DNA of 64,000 nucleotides, taken from contig DASZNF010000066.1 of the NCBI GenBank assembly GCA_035551355.1, positions 1 to 64,000 on the forward strand. Reading direction: 5' to 3'. The first letter of the stretch is position 1. Every line of letters begins with the position of its first letter. Below, in pieces: positions 30,960-39,522 of this stretch. The translations under genes were made by a program, and so were the position numbers. The DNA is from DATATV01 sp035551355. Its GTDB lineage: Bacteria > Actinomycetota > Actinomycetes > Mycobacteriales > Pseudonocardiaceae. Below the pieces are notes generated by a model. That model did not search any database, was not told where the DNA came from, and saw nothing but the letters and a program-made list of their open reading frames with translations.

Positions 30960-32887
30960 TGGTCGGCTTCCTGTTCGGTCTGCTCCCGGATCTCCCGGCC
31001 GACCCCGTTGCCCAGCTTGTCCGCGGCCCACTCGGTGATCCGGCGGGACACGTCCTGGGCGGTCAGCCCGATCTCGGCCAGCACCTCGTCCCGGGTGCCC
31101 GGGTCGACGAACCGCTGCGGCACGGCCAGGTCCAACAGCGGCACGGACAGCCCGGCATCGCGCAGCGCCGCCGACAGTGCCCAGCCGAATCCGCCGGTGC
31201 GCCCGGAGTCCTCCACCGTGGCCACCAGGGTGTGCTCCCCGGCCAGTTCGAGCAGGTCGGCGGGCACCGGCAGCACCCAGCGCGGGTCCGCCACGGTCAC
31301 CCCGATGCCCTGGTCGGCCAGCCCCTGCGCGGCGGCCTGGCCCAGCTCGCCGAACGAGCCGACGGCCAGCAGCAGCACGTCCTTGTGCTCGCCCTCGGCC
31401 GGTTCGCGCAGCACGTCCACCACGCCCTGCCGCCGGATCGCGGGCACCGACTCGATCACCCCGCCGCGCGGGAAGCGCAGTGCGGTCGGGCCGTCATCCA
31501 CCGCGACCGCCTCGGACAGCTCCTCGCGCAGCGTCTGGGCGTCGCGCGGCGCGGCCACCCGGATGCCCGGGACAAGGCCGAGGATGGACAGGTCCCACAT
31601 GCCGTGGTGGCTGGCCCCGTCCGGGCCGGTGATGCCGGCCCGGTCCAGCACCAGGGTGACCGGCTGGCGGTGCAGCGCCACGTCCATCAGCAGCTGGTCG
31701 AACGCGCGGTTGAGGAACGTCGAGTAGATCGCCACCACCGGGTGCAGGCCGCCCATGGCCAGCCCGGCGGCGGAGGTCATGGCGTGCTGCTCGGCGATGC
31801 CCACGTCGAAACAGCGCTGCGGGTAGGCGGCGGCGAACTTGGCCAGGCCGGTCGAGCCGAGCATGGCCGCGGTGATCGCCACCACGTCCGGCCGCTCCCC
31901 GCCGATGCGCACCAGTTCGTCGGCGAACACCGAGGTCCAGCCGAGCTTCTTGGCCTTGGTCGGGGCGCCTGTTGCCGGGTCCATCGGGTCGGTCTGGTGC
32001 ATCTGCTCGGCTTCGTTCTCGGCCGGCGGATAGCCGTTGCCCTTGCGGGTCACCGCGTGCACCAGCACCGGTCCGCCGAACTCCTTGGCCCGGCGCAGCG
32101 CCGCCTCCATGGCGTGCGTGTCGTGTCCGTCCACCGGGCCGAGGTACTTCAGGCCGAGGTCCTCGAACAGGCCCTGCGGGCTCAGCGCGTCCTTCAGGCC
32201 GCGCTTGGCCGCGTGCAGCGCGGTGTACATGGTGCGGCCAACCACCGGGGTGCCCAGCAGCGCGCGCTTGCCGCCCTCCAGGGCCCGCTCGTAGCCGGGC
32301 AGCAGCCGCAGCGCCGCCAGGTGGTCGGCGAAGCCGCCGATGGTCGGCGAGTAGGACCGGCCGTTGTCGTTGACCACGATGACCACCGGGCGGCTGGGGT
32401 CGACCGCGATGTTGTTCAGCGCCTCCCAGCACATGCCGCCGGTCAGCGCGCCGTCGCCGACCACGCACACCACGTGCCGCCGCGCGCCGGACAGCTGGAA
32501 CGCCTTGGCCAGCCCGTCGGCGTAGGACAGCCCGGCCGAGGCGTGGCTGTTCTCGACGAAGTCGTGTTCGCTCTCCGCCCGGTTCGGGTAGCCGGACAGG
32601 CCGCCGGCCTGGCGCAGCCCGTCGAACCCGGCCTGCCGGCCGGTGAGGATCTTGTGCACGTAGGCCTGGTGCCCGACATCCCAGAGCAGGGCGTCCTGCG
32701 GTGAGTCGAACACCCGGTGCAGCGCGATGGTCAGCTCGACCACGCCCAGGTTGGGTCCGAGGTGCCCGCCGGTCCGGGAGACCTTCTCGACCAGGAAGCT
32801 CCTGATCTCCTCGGCCAGCCCGGGCAGCTCCTCGGGAGTCAGACGCTTGAGGTCAGCCGGGCCGCGAACAGACTCCAACAAGGTCAC
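30956..32887 (-). CDS. dxs: 1-deoxy-D-xylulose-5-phosphate synthase
   Basis: Dxs condenses pyruvate and glyceraldehyde 3-phosphate, the first step of the MEP isoprenoid pathway, using thiamine diphosphate. The 643-residue protein has GGHLGPNLGVVELT near 40-53, the ThDP motif from GDGALTGG (144) to ALNN (159), and the transketolase-type GIAEQHAMTSAAG region near 370. Full length. The GTG start has GAGGAG upstream. A 41-base gap separates it from the TrmA-like gene; its stop overlaps the ferritin/VIT1 start, indicating an operon. Confidence 0.97.
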   Translation of the reverse strand: MTLLESVRGPADLKRLTPEELPGLAEEIRSFLVEKVSRTGGHLGPNLGVVELTIALHRVFDSPQDALLWDVGHQAYVHKILTGRQAGFDGLRQAGGLSGYPNRAESEHDFVENSHASAGLSYADGLAKAFQLSGARRHVVCVVGDGALTGGMCWEALNNIAVDPSRPVVIVVNDNGRSYSPTIGGFADHLAALRLLPGYERALEGGKRALLGTPVVGRTMYTALHAAKRGLKDALSPQGLFEDLGLKYLGPVDGHDTHAMEAALRRAKEFGGPVLVHAVTRKGNGYPPAENEAEQMHQTDPMDPATGAPTKAKKLGWTSVFADELVRIGGERPDVVAITAAMLGSTGLAKFAAAYPQRCFDVGIAEQHAMTSAAGLAMGGLHPVVAIYSTFLNRAFDQLLMDVALHRQPVTLVLDRAGITGPDGASHHGMWDLSILGLVPGIRVAAPRDAQTLREELSEAVAVDDGPTALRFPRGGVIESVPAIRRQGVVDVLREPAEGEHKDVLLLAVGSFGELGQAAAQGLADQGIGVTVADPRWVLPVPADLLELAGEHTLVATVEDSGRTGGFGWALSAALRDAGLSVPLLDLAVPQRFVDPGTRDEVLAEIGLTAQDVSRRITEWAADKLGNGVGREIREQTEQEADQ

Positions 32888-32928
32888 CTTGTGCTCCTCA
32901 CCCTCGTGCCTGCGCCTGGCTAGTCAGT

Positions 32929-34176
32929 TTAGGACTTCCCAGAGTGACCGGCTTGCAGCAAAGCGACGCACTCTGTGTGGTGCGTCATGGGGAACGCGTC
33001 GAACGCGCGCAACCGATCCAGGGCGTACCCGTGTCCGGCGAACAACGCCACATCGCGGGCCAGCGCGGCCGGATCGCAGGCCACGTACACCACCCGGGCG
33101 GGCGTGCGGGCGGCGATCAGGTCGACCACGGCCCGGCCCGCGCCCTTGCGCGGCGGGTCCAGCACCACCACGTCCGGGTCGACGGTGACCTCGGACACCA
33201 GTGCCCGTTCCACTCGATCGGCGACGCAACGCACCTGGGGCAGATCGGCCAGGTTGGCCTCGGCGTCGGCCACCGCGGCGCGAACCGACTCCACCAGCAG
33301 CACGCTGCCGTGCGGGCCGACCTGCTCGGCCAGCACTCCCGCGAACAGCCCGACCCCGCCGTAGAGGTCCCAGGCCGCCCCGCCCTCGGGCGCGGCCGCC
33401 CACTCGCGCACCACCTCGGCCAGGGTGTCGGCGGCGGCCGGGTGCACCTGCCAGAAGGCGTCCGCGTGCAGCCGCCAGGTGCGGCCCGCGGCCTGCTGGG
33501 TGGCCTGCCCGCCGGACTCCCAGCGGGTGCGCCAGGACGACCGGCCGCGGCTCCGCTCGCGCAACGCCACGTGCCGGCGGTCGGTGTCGTCGAGCACCAC
33601 CTCGAGCTCGGCGCCCTTGGGCCGGCGCCGGTCCAGCACGCCCTCCAGCAGGCCGGGCACCGAGATCGGGCAGTCCCGGATCGGGTGCACCTGGTGGCTG
33701 TGATGGGCGCGCAGGCCCGGATAGCCGTTGCCGGCCACGGCCAGGCGCAGCCGGGTGCGCCAGTGCAGCGGCCCGCCGGGCAGCTCCTCCACCTCCACGG
33801 CCAGGTCCAGCCCGGCCAGCCGGCGCAGCTGCTCGGCGATCACCTCGGCCTTGAGCCGCCGCTGCGCGGCCGGGTCGGCGTGCTGCCAGTCGCAGCCGCC
33901 GCAGCCGCCCGGCTTGGCCAGCGGGCACGGGGCCTCGACGCGGTCGGACGAGGGCTGGTGGATCTCGATGGCGTCGCCGCGGCAGAACGAACCGCCGTTG
34001 TCCTCGGTGATACGCACGGTGACCTGCTCGCCGGGCAGCGCGTGCCGGACGAACACCACCCGGCCCTGCACCCGGGCCACGCAGTGCCCGCCGTGCGCCA
34101 CCGGCCCGACCTCGGCGGCGAGTTCCTGTCCGGTCCAGTCCAGCCGCTGCTCGGTCGGGTGTTCGGTGTCGGTCAT
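32929..34176 (-). CDS. TrmA/RlmD-type class I SAM RNA methyltransferase
   Basis: The 415-residue enzyme should methylate C5 of a uridine in rRNA or tRNA. It starts with a TRAM-type domain (about 10-75). Iron-sulfur Cys residues lie at 84, 92 and 95 (CPLAKPGGCGGC) with a fourth in RDCPIS. The SAM site includes WDLYGGVGLFAG, the catalytic Cys is in VYVACDPAALARD, and the base Glu is in MTHHTECVALL. The exact target (RlmD, RlmC or TrmA-like) is not decidable here. The ATG overlaps the permease stop by one base (TGATG). Confidence 0.92.
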   Translation of the reverse strand: MTDTEHPTEQRLDWTGQELAAEVGPVAHGGHCVARVQGRVVFVRHALPGEQVTVRITEDNGGSFCRGDAIEIHQPSSDRVEAPCPLAKPGGCGGCDWQHADPAAQRRLKAEVIAEQLRRLAGLDLAVEVEELPGGPLHWRTRLRLAVAGNGYPGLRAHHSHQVHPIRDCPISVPGLLEGVLDRRRPKGAELEVVLDDTDRRHVALRERSRGRSSWRTRWESGGQATQQAAGRTWRLHADAFWQVHPAAADTLAEVVREWAAAPEGGAAWDLYGGVGLFAGVLAEQVGPHGSVLLVESVRAAVADAEANLADLPQVRCVADRVERALVSEVTVDPDVVVLDPPRKGAGRAVVDLIAARTPARVVYVACDPAALARDVALFAGHGYALDRLRAFDAFPMTHHTECVALLQAGHSGKS

Positions 34177-36260
34177 CAGTCTCGTTTCTCGGCGCCTGCC
34201 TGGGGCTTGGGCAGGCTGGGTGAGGTGGGCGGACCGCCCGGCTTGCGCAGGCCGGTCTGTTGGGCGATGCCGCGGCGCACGGCGCCGGGCGAGGACAGCA
34301 CGGACCGTTGCCGGGCCCGCTTGGCCCGTTCCCAGGCCCGGGCCGACGAGGCCAGCTGCCAGGGCACACTGACCACCATCACGCTGGGCTGGAACAGCAG
34401 GCGGCCCTTCAGCCGCAGCGCGCTCTGGTTGTGCAGCAACTGCTCCCACCAGTGGCCCACCACGTATTCGGGGATGAACACGGTGACCACGTCGCGCGGG
34501 TGCTCGCCGCGCAACCTGCGCACGTACTCCATGACCGGCCGGGTGATCTCCCGGTAGGGCGATTCGACCACCTTCAGCGGGATGCTGAAGTCCTCGGCGT
34601 CCCACTGGTCTATCAGCGCCTTGGTGTCGGCGTCGTCCACGTTCACGGTGACCGCGGTGAGCGTGTCCGGCCGGGTCGCCTTGGCGTAGGCCAGCGCACG
34701 CAGCGTCGGCAGGTGCAGCTTGGACACCAGGACCACGGCGTGGTTGTGCGCGGGCAGCATGGTGTGCTCGTCGCCGGCCACCAGTTCCTCGGCCACCCGG
34801 TCGTAGTGGCGGCGGATGGAGGTCATCAGAGCGAAGATCGCGACCATCGCGGCGATCGCGATCCACGCGCCGGAGGCGAACTTGGTGACCACCACGATGA
34901 CCAGCACCGTCGCGGTGGCACACAGGCCGACCGCGTTGATGGTCTGCGAGCGGCGCATCCGCCGGCGCACGTTGCCGTCGGTTTCGGTGCGCAGCAACCG
35001 GTTCCAATGTCGGATCATGCCGGTCTGGCTGCAGGTGAAGGACACGAACACGCCGACGATGTAGAGCTGGATCAGCCGGGTGGAGTCCGCGTTGAAGGCC
35101 ACGACCAGCACGGTCGCGGCGGCGGCCAGGAACAGGATGCCGTTGCTGTAGGCCAGCCGGTCGCCGCGGGTGTGCAGCTGGCGGGGCAGGTAGCGGTCCT
35201 GGGCCAGGATCGAGCCGAGCACCGGGAAACCGTTGAACGCGGTGTTGGCGGCCAGCACCAGGATCAGCCCGGTGACGAACGAGACGTAGTAGAAGGCCGG
35301 GGTGAAGTTGCTGAACACGGCCGCGGCGATCTGGCTGACCAGCGTCTTCTGGTGGTAGTCGGCGGGCGCGCCGATCAGCTGTGAGTTGTTCTCGGCGAAG
35401 TTGACGTGCGTGAGGCGGGCCAGGGTGATGATGCCCATGAACATGGCGACCGCGATGACGCCCATCAGCAGCAGCGTGGTGGCCGCGTTCTTGGACTTGG
35501 GCTTGCGGAACGCGGGCACGCCGTTGCTGATCGCCTCGACCCCGGTCAGCGCGGCGCAGCCGGAGGAGAAGGTGCGCAGCAGCAGGAAGGCGAAGGCGAA
35601 TCCGGCCAGCGGCGCGTCGGCCTGCGAGGCCAGGTGGAACCCGGCGCTCTCGGAGTTGAGGTTGGCTCCGGACGCGGCCCGGACCAGGCCCCACGCCACC
35701 ATGCCGAACACGCCGACCATGAAGCCGTAGGTGGGGATGGCGAACGCGGCGCCGGACTCCCGCACGCCGCGCAGGTTCATTACGGTCAGCAGCCCGACCA
35801 CGAGCACGCAGAACAGCAGCGCGTGGCTGCCGACGAACGGCACGGCCGAGCCGATGTTGGCGATGCCCGAGGAGGTGGACACCGCGACGGTGAGCACGTA
35901 GTCCACCATCAGCGCGCTGGCCACGGTGAGGCCGAACTTGCCGCCCAGGTTGGTGGTGGCCACCTCGTAGTCGCCGCCGCCGCTGGGATAGGCGTGCACG
36001 TTCTGCCGGTAGGAGGCGACCACGATGAGCATCACCGCGGCCACGACCACGCCGATCCACGGGGCGAACCCGTAGGCGGACAGCCCGGCGACGCTCAGCG
36101 TGCGGAAGATCTCCTCCGGCGCGTAGGCCACGCTGGACAGCGCGTCGGAGGCGAACACCGGCAGCGCGATGCTCTTGGACAGCAGGGTGTGGCTGAGCAG
36201 GTCGCTCCGGAACGGGCGGCCGACCAGCAGCCGCTTCGCAGCCGTCGTGAACTTGGGCAC
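34176..36260 (-). CDS. KimA-like APC-family potassium permease
   Basis: The 694-residue protein strongly resembles Bacillus KimA, a proton-coupled K+ importer of the APC superfamily: ASDALSSVAYAPEE near the start, SYRQNVHAYPSGGGDYEVA, FSSGCAALTGVEAISNGVPAF, LVLAANTAFNGFPVL, then about 12 helices and a cytoplasmic C-terminal domain (from about 500) with IPEYVVGHWWEQLLHNQSALR. It is adjacent to K+ regulators ceoB/ceoC. The GTG at 36260 follows a minus-strand TAGCCT by eight bases, so a leaderless start is likely. It heads the transcript kimA-trmA-dxs-ferritin/VIT1. Confidence 0.85.
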   Translation of the reverse strand: MPKFTTAAKRLLVGRPFRSDLLSHTLLSKSIALPVFASDALSSVAYAPEEIFRTLSVAGLSAYGFAPWIGVVVAAVMLIVVASYRQNVHAYPSGGGDYEVATTNLGGKFGLTVASALMVDYVLTVAVSTSSGIANIGSAVPFVGSHALLFCVLVVGLLTVMNLRGVRESGAAFAIPTYGFMVGVFGMVAWGLVRAASGANLNSESAGFHLASQADAPLAGFAFAFLLLRTFSSGCAALTGVEAISNGVPAFRKPKSKNAATTLLLMGVIAVAMFMGIITLARLTHVNFAENNSQLIGAPADYHQKTLVSQIAAAVFSNFTPAFYYVSFVTGLILVLAANTAFNGFPVLGSILAQDRYLPRQLHTRGDRLAYSNGILFLAAAATVLVVAFNADSTRLIQLYIVGVFVSFTCSQTGMIRHWNRLLRTETDGNVRRRMRRSQTINAVGLCATATVLVIVVVTKFASGAWIAIAAMVAIFALMTSIRRHYDRVAEELVAGDEHTMLPAHNHAVVLVSKLHLPTLRALAYAKATRPDTLTAVTVNVDDADTKALIDQWDAEDFSIPLKVVESPYREITRPVMEYVRRLRGEHPRDVVTVFIPEYVVGHWWEQLLHNQSALRLKGRLLFQPSVMVVSVPWQLASSARAWERAKRARQRSVLSSPGAVRRGIAQQTGLRKPGGPPTSPSLPKPQAGAEKRD

Positions 36261-36470
36261 GGACACAGAGGCTATGCGGTCTTCTCGCCCGCCGGTCGGC
36301 CGCACCCCTGCTGCGCGCGGAGCAATGCGTCCCGGCGGCTGGGCCAGATCGGCCATCGGTCCGAATCAACCGATTCGTCCGCGAGTAATCCGACCGCGCG
36401 GGCGTTTCTCCGTTACGATTCGCGGCCATCACCAGGTAGTCGAGCTACTCGAATCGGGGGGCACCACACG

Positions 36471-36815
36471 GTGAACTACAACAACCACAGCGCCATGGGC
36501 ATCGCGGCCGGTGGCGTGATCGCCATCGTGGTGATCAGCCTGGTCATCTTCATCGCCTACCTGTGGGCCTATGTGAACATCATCCGCCGGACCGGTTATT
36601 CGGGCTGGTGGGTGCTGATCGGGCTGGTGCCGATCGCCAACATCGTGATGTTCTTCGTGTTCGCGTTCAAGGAGTGGCCGATCCAGCGCGAACTACGGGC
36701 GCTGCGGGCCCAGGCCGGCGGCGGTTACGGCGGCGGGCAGTACCCCGGCGGCCCCGGCGGCCAGTACCCGCAGGGCCCCCAGGGCGGTCCCTATGGGGGT
36801 TATCCCGGGCAGTAA
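36471..36815 (+). CDS. Small membrane protein with Gly/Pro/Tyr-rich tail
   Basis: The 114-residue protein has two hydrophobic helices (AAGGVIAIVVISLVIFIAYL and GWWVLIGLVPIANIVMFFVF) joined by a short loop with RRTGYSG, then a tail of GGQYPGGP-type repeats. It resembles DUF805/DUF5684-type small membrane proteins; function is unknown. The GTG is nine bases from GGGGGG. A TACGAT box at 36414-36419 may be its -10 element. It is divergent from the kimA-like gene. Confidence 0.8.
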   Translation: MNYNNHSAMGIAAGGVIAIVVISLVIFIAYLWAYVNIIRRTGYSGWWVLIGLVPIANIVMFFVFAFKEWPIQRELRALRAQAGGGYGGGQYPGGPGGQYPQGPQGGPYGGYPGQ

Positions 36816-36874
36816 AGGTCTGGTGACCCGGTAGAGCCAGGTAGTCCGGCCAGGTCACCTCTAGGCTCGGCAGT

Positions 36875-38038
36875 ATGCGTGTGTTATTCGCCTCGACCTC
36901 CGGTACCGGACATATCACCCCGTTACTTCCGTTCGCCGAGGCCTTCCGCCGCCGCGGTGACGAGGTTCTGCTGGTGATCCCACCCGGATTGGAGATCACC
37001 GCACAGGAGGCGGGCCACGCCTACCAGCTGGGTGGACGGCCGCCGGCCGACGAGGTGGACGCCATCCGGCACCGGTTCGACGGAGGCTCGCACGCCCTGC
37101 AGGCCGAACTGATCGACCGCGAGCTGTTCGGCCGGCTGTGCACGGCGGCGATGCTGCCCGCGATGACCGACGCCTGCCTGGACTGGCAGCCGGATCTGGT
37201 GCTGCGTGAACCGTGCGAGTACTCCTCGGCGATCACCGCCACCCGGATGGGCATCCCGCACGCCCAGGTGGCCATCTCCCCGGCCGAGGTCGAAGCGTCC
37301 GCTGTGGACATCGTCACGCCCGAGTTGACCCCCTACGACGCCCGGCTGCCCCAGCGGCTGCGCGCGGCCCCCTACCTGACCCGGTTCCCGGCCTCGCTGG
37401 ACCCGTCGCCGTTCGCGAAAACCCATCGATTCCGGGAAAACAACGGCAAAACCGGCGAACGCCTGCCGGACTGGTGGCGGGGCAGCCGGGCGCCGCTGGT
37501 GTACATGAGTTTCGGCACAGTCACCGGCGACCTGGCCGCCGCCCCGGCGGTCTACCGGGCCGCGCTGGACGCCGTGTCCGGACTGGACGCCCGGGTGCTG
37601 CTGACCGTGGGCCGCAAGTTCGACCCGAGGGCGCTGGGCCCGGTGCCCGACACCGTGCACATGACCGACTGGGTGTCACACGCCGACGTGCTGGCCGAGG
37701 CGGCCGTGGTGGTCTGCCACGGCGGTTCGGGCACCACGTTCGGCACGCTGGCCGCGGGCGTCCCGCTGGTCGTGGCCCCCATGTTCGCCGACCAGCCGAC
37801 CAACGCCCGGCTGGTCGAGCGGGCCGGGGCCGGGATCACCGTGCCCACCGCGGACGGGGCGGCCGCGCCCGACCCCCGGCTCATCGCCGCGGCCCTGGCC
37901 CGGGTGCTGGCCGAGCCCGGTTACCGGGCCGCGGCCCGGCGGGTCGCCGAGGAGATGCGCGGCGCGCCGTCCATCGACACACTGATCGACGATCTCCTTG
38001 GCAACGATCAGTCCACAGAGGTCGGCCGCACTGTTTGA
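36875..38038 (+). CDS. GT1-family glycosyltransferase (UGT/MGT-like)
   Basis: The 387-residue protein is a GT-B glycosyltransferase: N-terminal FASTSGTGHITPLLPFAEAF, a central YMSFGTVTGD, and the nucleotide-sugar motif DWVSHADVLAEAAVVVCHGG then GTTFGTLAAGVPLVVAPMFA with ADQPTNARLVERAG. Such enzymes add sugars to small hydrophobic compounds, including macrolides and flavonoids. The acceptor is unknown. It lies between the kimA-like and ceoB genes, a position empty in M. tuberculosis, so it is probably an insertion. The ATG follows TAGGCT (36862-36867) by seven bases, a leaderless layout. Confidence 0.9.
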   Translation: MRVLFASTSGTGHITPLLPFAEAFRRRGDEVLLVIPPGLEITAQEAGHAYQLGGRPPADEVDAIRHRFDGGSHALQAELIDRELFGRLCTAAMLPAMTDACLDWQPDLVLREPCEYSSAITATRMGIPHAQVAISPAEVEASAVDIVTPELTPYDARLPQRLRAAPYLTRFPASLDPSPFAKTHRFRENNGKTGERLPDWWRGSRAPLVYMSFGTVTGDLAAAPAVYRAALDAVSGLDARVLLTVGRKFDPRALGPVPDTVHMTDWVSHADVLAEAAVVVCHGGSGTTFGTLAAGVPLVVAPMFADQPTNARLVERAGAGITVPTADGAAAPDPRLIAAALARVLAEPGYRAAARRVAEEMRGAPSIDTLIDDLLGNDQSTEVGRTV

Positions 38039-38093
38039 TCGCGGTGCCGCGACCGTTATGGTTCCACCCGGCATCGGATGAGGAGGCGCTTCG

Positions 38094-38762
38094 TTGCACG
38101 TGGTCATCATGGGCTGCGGCCGAGTCGGGTCGTCGCTCGCGCAGGCGGTCGAACGCCTCGGACATTCGGTCGCGGTCGTGGACAAGGACGCGCAGGCGTT
38201 CCGCAGGCTGGGCGCCGACTTCCACGGCCAGCAGCTGGTCGGCAACGGCTTCGACCGCGAGATCCTGGTCAAGGCGGGCATCGAGCGGGCGGAGGCGTTC
38301 GCCGCGGTGTCGAACGGGGACAACTCCAACATCATCGCCGCGCGGGTGGCCCGCGAGACCTTCGGCGTTGACCACGTGATCGCGCGCATCTACGACGCCC
38401 GCCGGGCCGCGGTCTACGAGCGGCTGGGCATTCCCACCGTGGCCACCGTGCCGTGGACCACCGACCGGCTCCTGCGCACCCTGCTGCCCGACGTGACCGC
38501 GTCGGCCTGGCGCGACCCCAGCGGCACCGTGGCCATCCTGCAACTGTCGCTGCACCCGGGCTGGGTGGGCCGGTCGATCCGGGAGATCCAGGAGGGCACC
38601 GGCGCGCGGGTGGCGTTCATCATGCGGTTCGGCACCGGTGTGCTGCCCACCGCGAAGACCGTTCTGCAGGCCGATGACGTGGTGTACGCGGCGGCGGTGT
38701 CCGGCACGGTCGGCGATGTGACGGCGGCCGCGGCGCGGGCGCCCGAGGAGGAGCAGCACTGA
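38094..38762 (+). CDS. ceoB: TrkA-family K+ uptake regulator CeoB
   Basis: The 222-residue protein has an N-terminal RCK/TrkA-N domain with the nucleotide-binding VVIMGCGRVGSSLA and a C-terminal TrkA-C domain from about residue 140. With CeoC it should gate a Trk/Ktr-type K+ uptake system; no channel gene is adjacent, but the kimA-like permease is nearby. The TTG start is seven bases from AGGAGG; the in-frame GTG two codons later is further away. The stop overlaps the ceoC ATG by one base (TGATG). Confidence 0.93.
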   Translation: MHVVIMGCGRVGSSLAQAVERLGHSVAVVDKDAQAFRRLGADFHGQQLVGNGFDREILVKAGIERAEAFAAVSNGDNSNIIAARVARETFGVDHVIARIYDARRAAVYERLGIPTVATVPWTTDRLLRTLLPDVTASAWRDPSGTVAILQLSLHPGWVGRSIREIQEGTGARVAFIMRFGTGVLPTAKTVLQADDVVYAAAVSGTVGDVTAAAARAPEEEQH

Positions 38763-39430
38763 TGCGCGTCGCGATCGCCGGAGCCGGCGCGGTTGGCCGC
38801 TCCATCGCCAAGGAACTGGTCGCCGGCGGGCACCAGATCATGCTGATCGAGCGGGACGCCCGGCAGTTCGACCCGCCCGAGGTGGAGCAGGCCGAGTGGG
38901 TGCTGGCCGACGCCTGCGAACTGTCCTCTCTTGAGGACGCGGGCATCGAGACCTGTGACGTGGTGATCGCGGCCACCGGCGACGACAAGGTCAACCTGGT
39001 GGTCTCGCTGCTGGCCAAGACCGAGTTCGCGGTCAAGCGCGTGGTCGCCCGGGTCAACGACCCGAGCAACGAGTGGCTGTTCACCCAGGCCTGGGGCGTG
39101 GACGTGGCGGTGTCCACGCCGCGCATCCTGGCCGCCATGGTCGAGGAGGCGGTCAGCGTCGGCGGCCTGGTGCAGCTGCTCACCCTGCGCCAGGGCCAGG
39201 CCAACCTGGTCGAGATCACCCTGCCCGACGACACCGAGCTGGCCGGGCAGCCGGCCCGCACGCTGGAACTGCCCCGGGACGCCGCGCTGGTGGCGATCCT
39301 GCGCGGCGGCCGGGTGATCGTGCCGACCGAGGACGACTCGGTGGAGGCGGGCGACGAACTGTTGTTCGTGGCCGCACCGGAGGTCGAGCCGGCCATCCGC
39401 GAAGCGGTGGGGCTCAGCCGGACCGACTGA
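38762..39430 (+). CDS. ceoC: TrkA-family K+ uptake regulator CeoC
   Basis: The 222-residue protein has the same RCK plan as CeoB: AIAGAGAVGRSIAKEL binds nucleotide, IERDARQ holds the acidic residue after beta-2, and a TrkA-C domain with GRVIVPTEDDSVEAGDELLFV ends the chain. Translated from an ATG overlapping the ceoB stop, so the pair is coupled and probably forms a heteromer, as in mycobacteria. A strong bidirectional terminator follows. Confidence 0.93.
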   Translation: MRVAIAGAGAVGRSIAKELVAGGHQIMLIERDARQFDPPEVEQAEWVLADACELSSLEDAGIETCDVVIAATGDDKVNLVVSLLAKTEFAVKRVVARVNDPSNEWLFTQAWGVDVAVSTPRILAAMVEEAVSVGGLVQLLTLRQGQANLVEITLPDDTELAGQPARTLELPRDAALVAILRGGRVIVPTEDDSVEAGDELLFVAAPEVEPAIREAVGLSRTD

Positions 39431-39446
39431 GACTCGCGGACGCCGC

Positions 39447-39487
39447 AGAACGGGCTGCCCCTGGTTTTCCCAGGGGCAGCCCGTTCT
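39447..39487. terminator. Bidirectional terminator between ceoC and DUF3159 gene
   Basis: Perfect 18-base arms AGAACGGGCTGCCCCTGG (39447-39464) and its complement (39470-39487) flank a five-base TTTTC loop. It lies between convergent genes and can serve both strands. Confidence 0.92.
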
Positions 39488-39490
39488 CGC

Positions 39491-39522
39491 TGCCGGACAG
39501 CCTTTGTTGCCGGACAGCCTTT
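39491..39522. repeat. 17-base tandem repeat, two copies
   Basis: TGCCGGACAGCCTTT occurs at 39491 and 39508. The second copy ends on the first base of the DUF3159 gene's stop codon (TTA on the plus strand at 39522-39524). Confidence 0.8.

Noticed and set aside
36261..36470. Cyclic di-AMP riboswitch upstream of the kimA-like gene
   Set aside because: The gene appears leaderless and the 210-base divergent gap shows no matching conserved helices.
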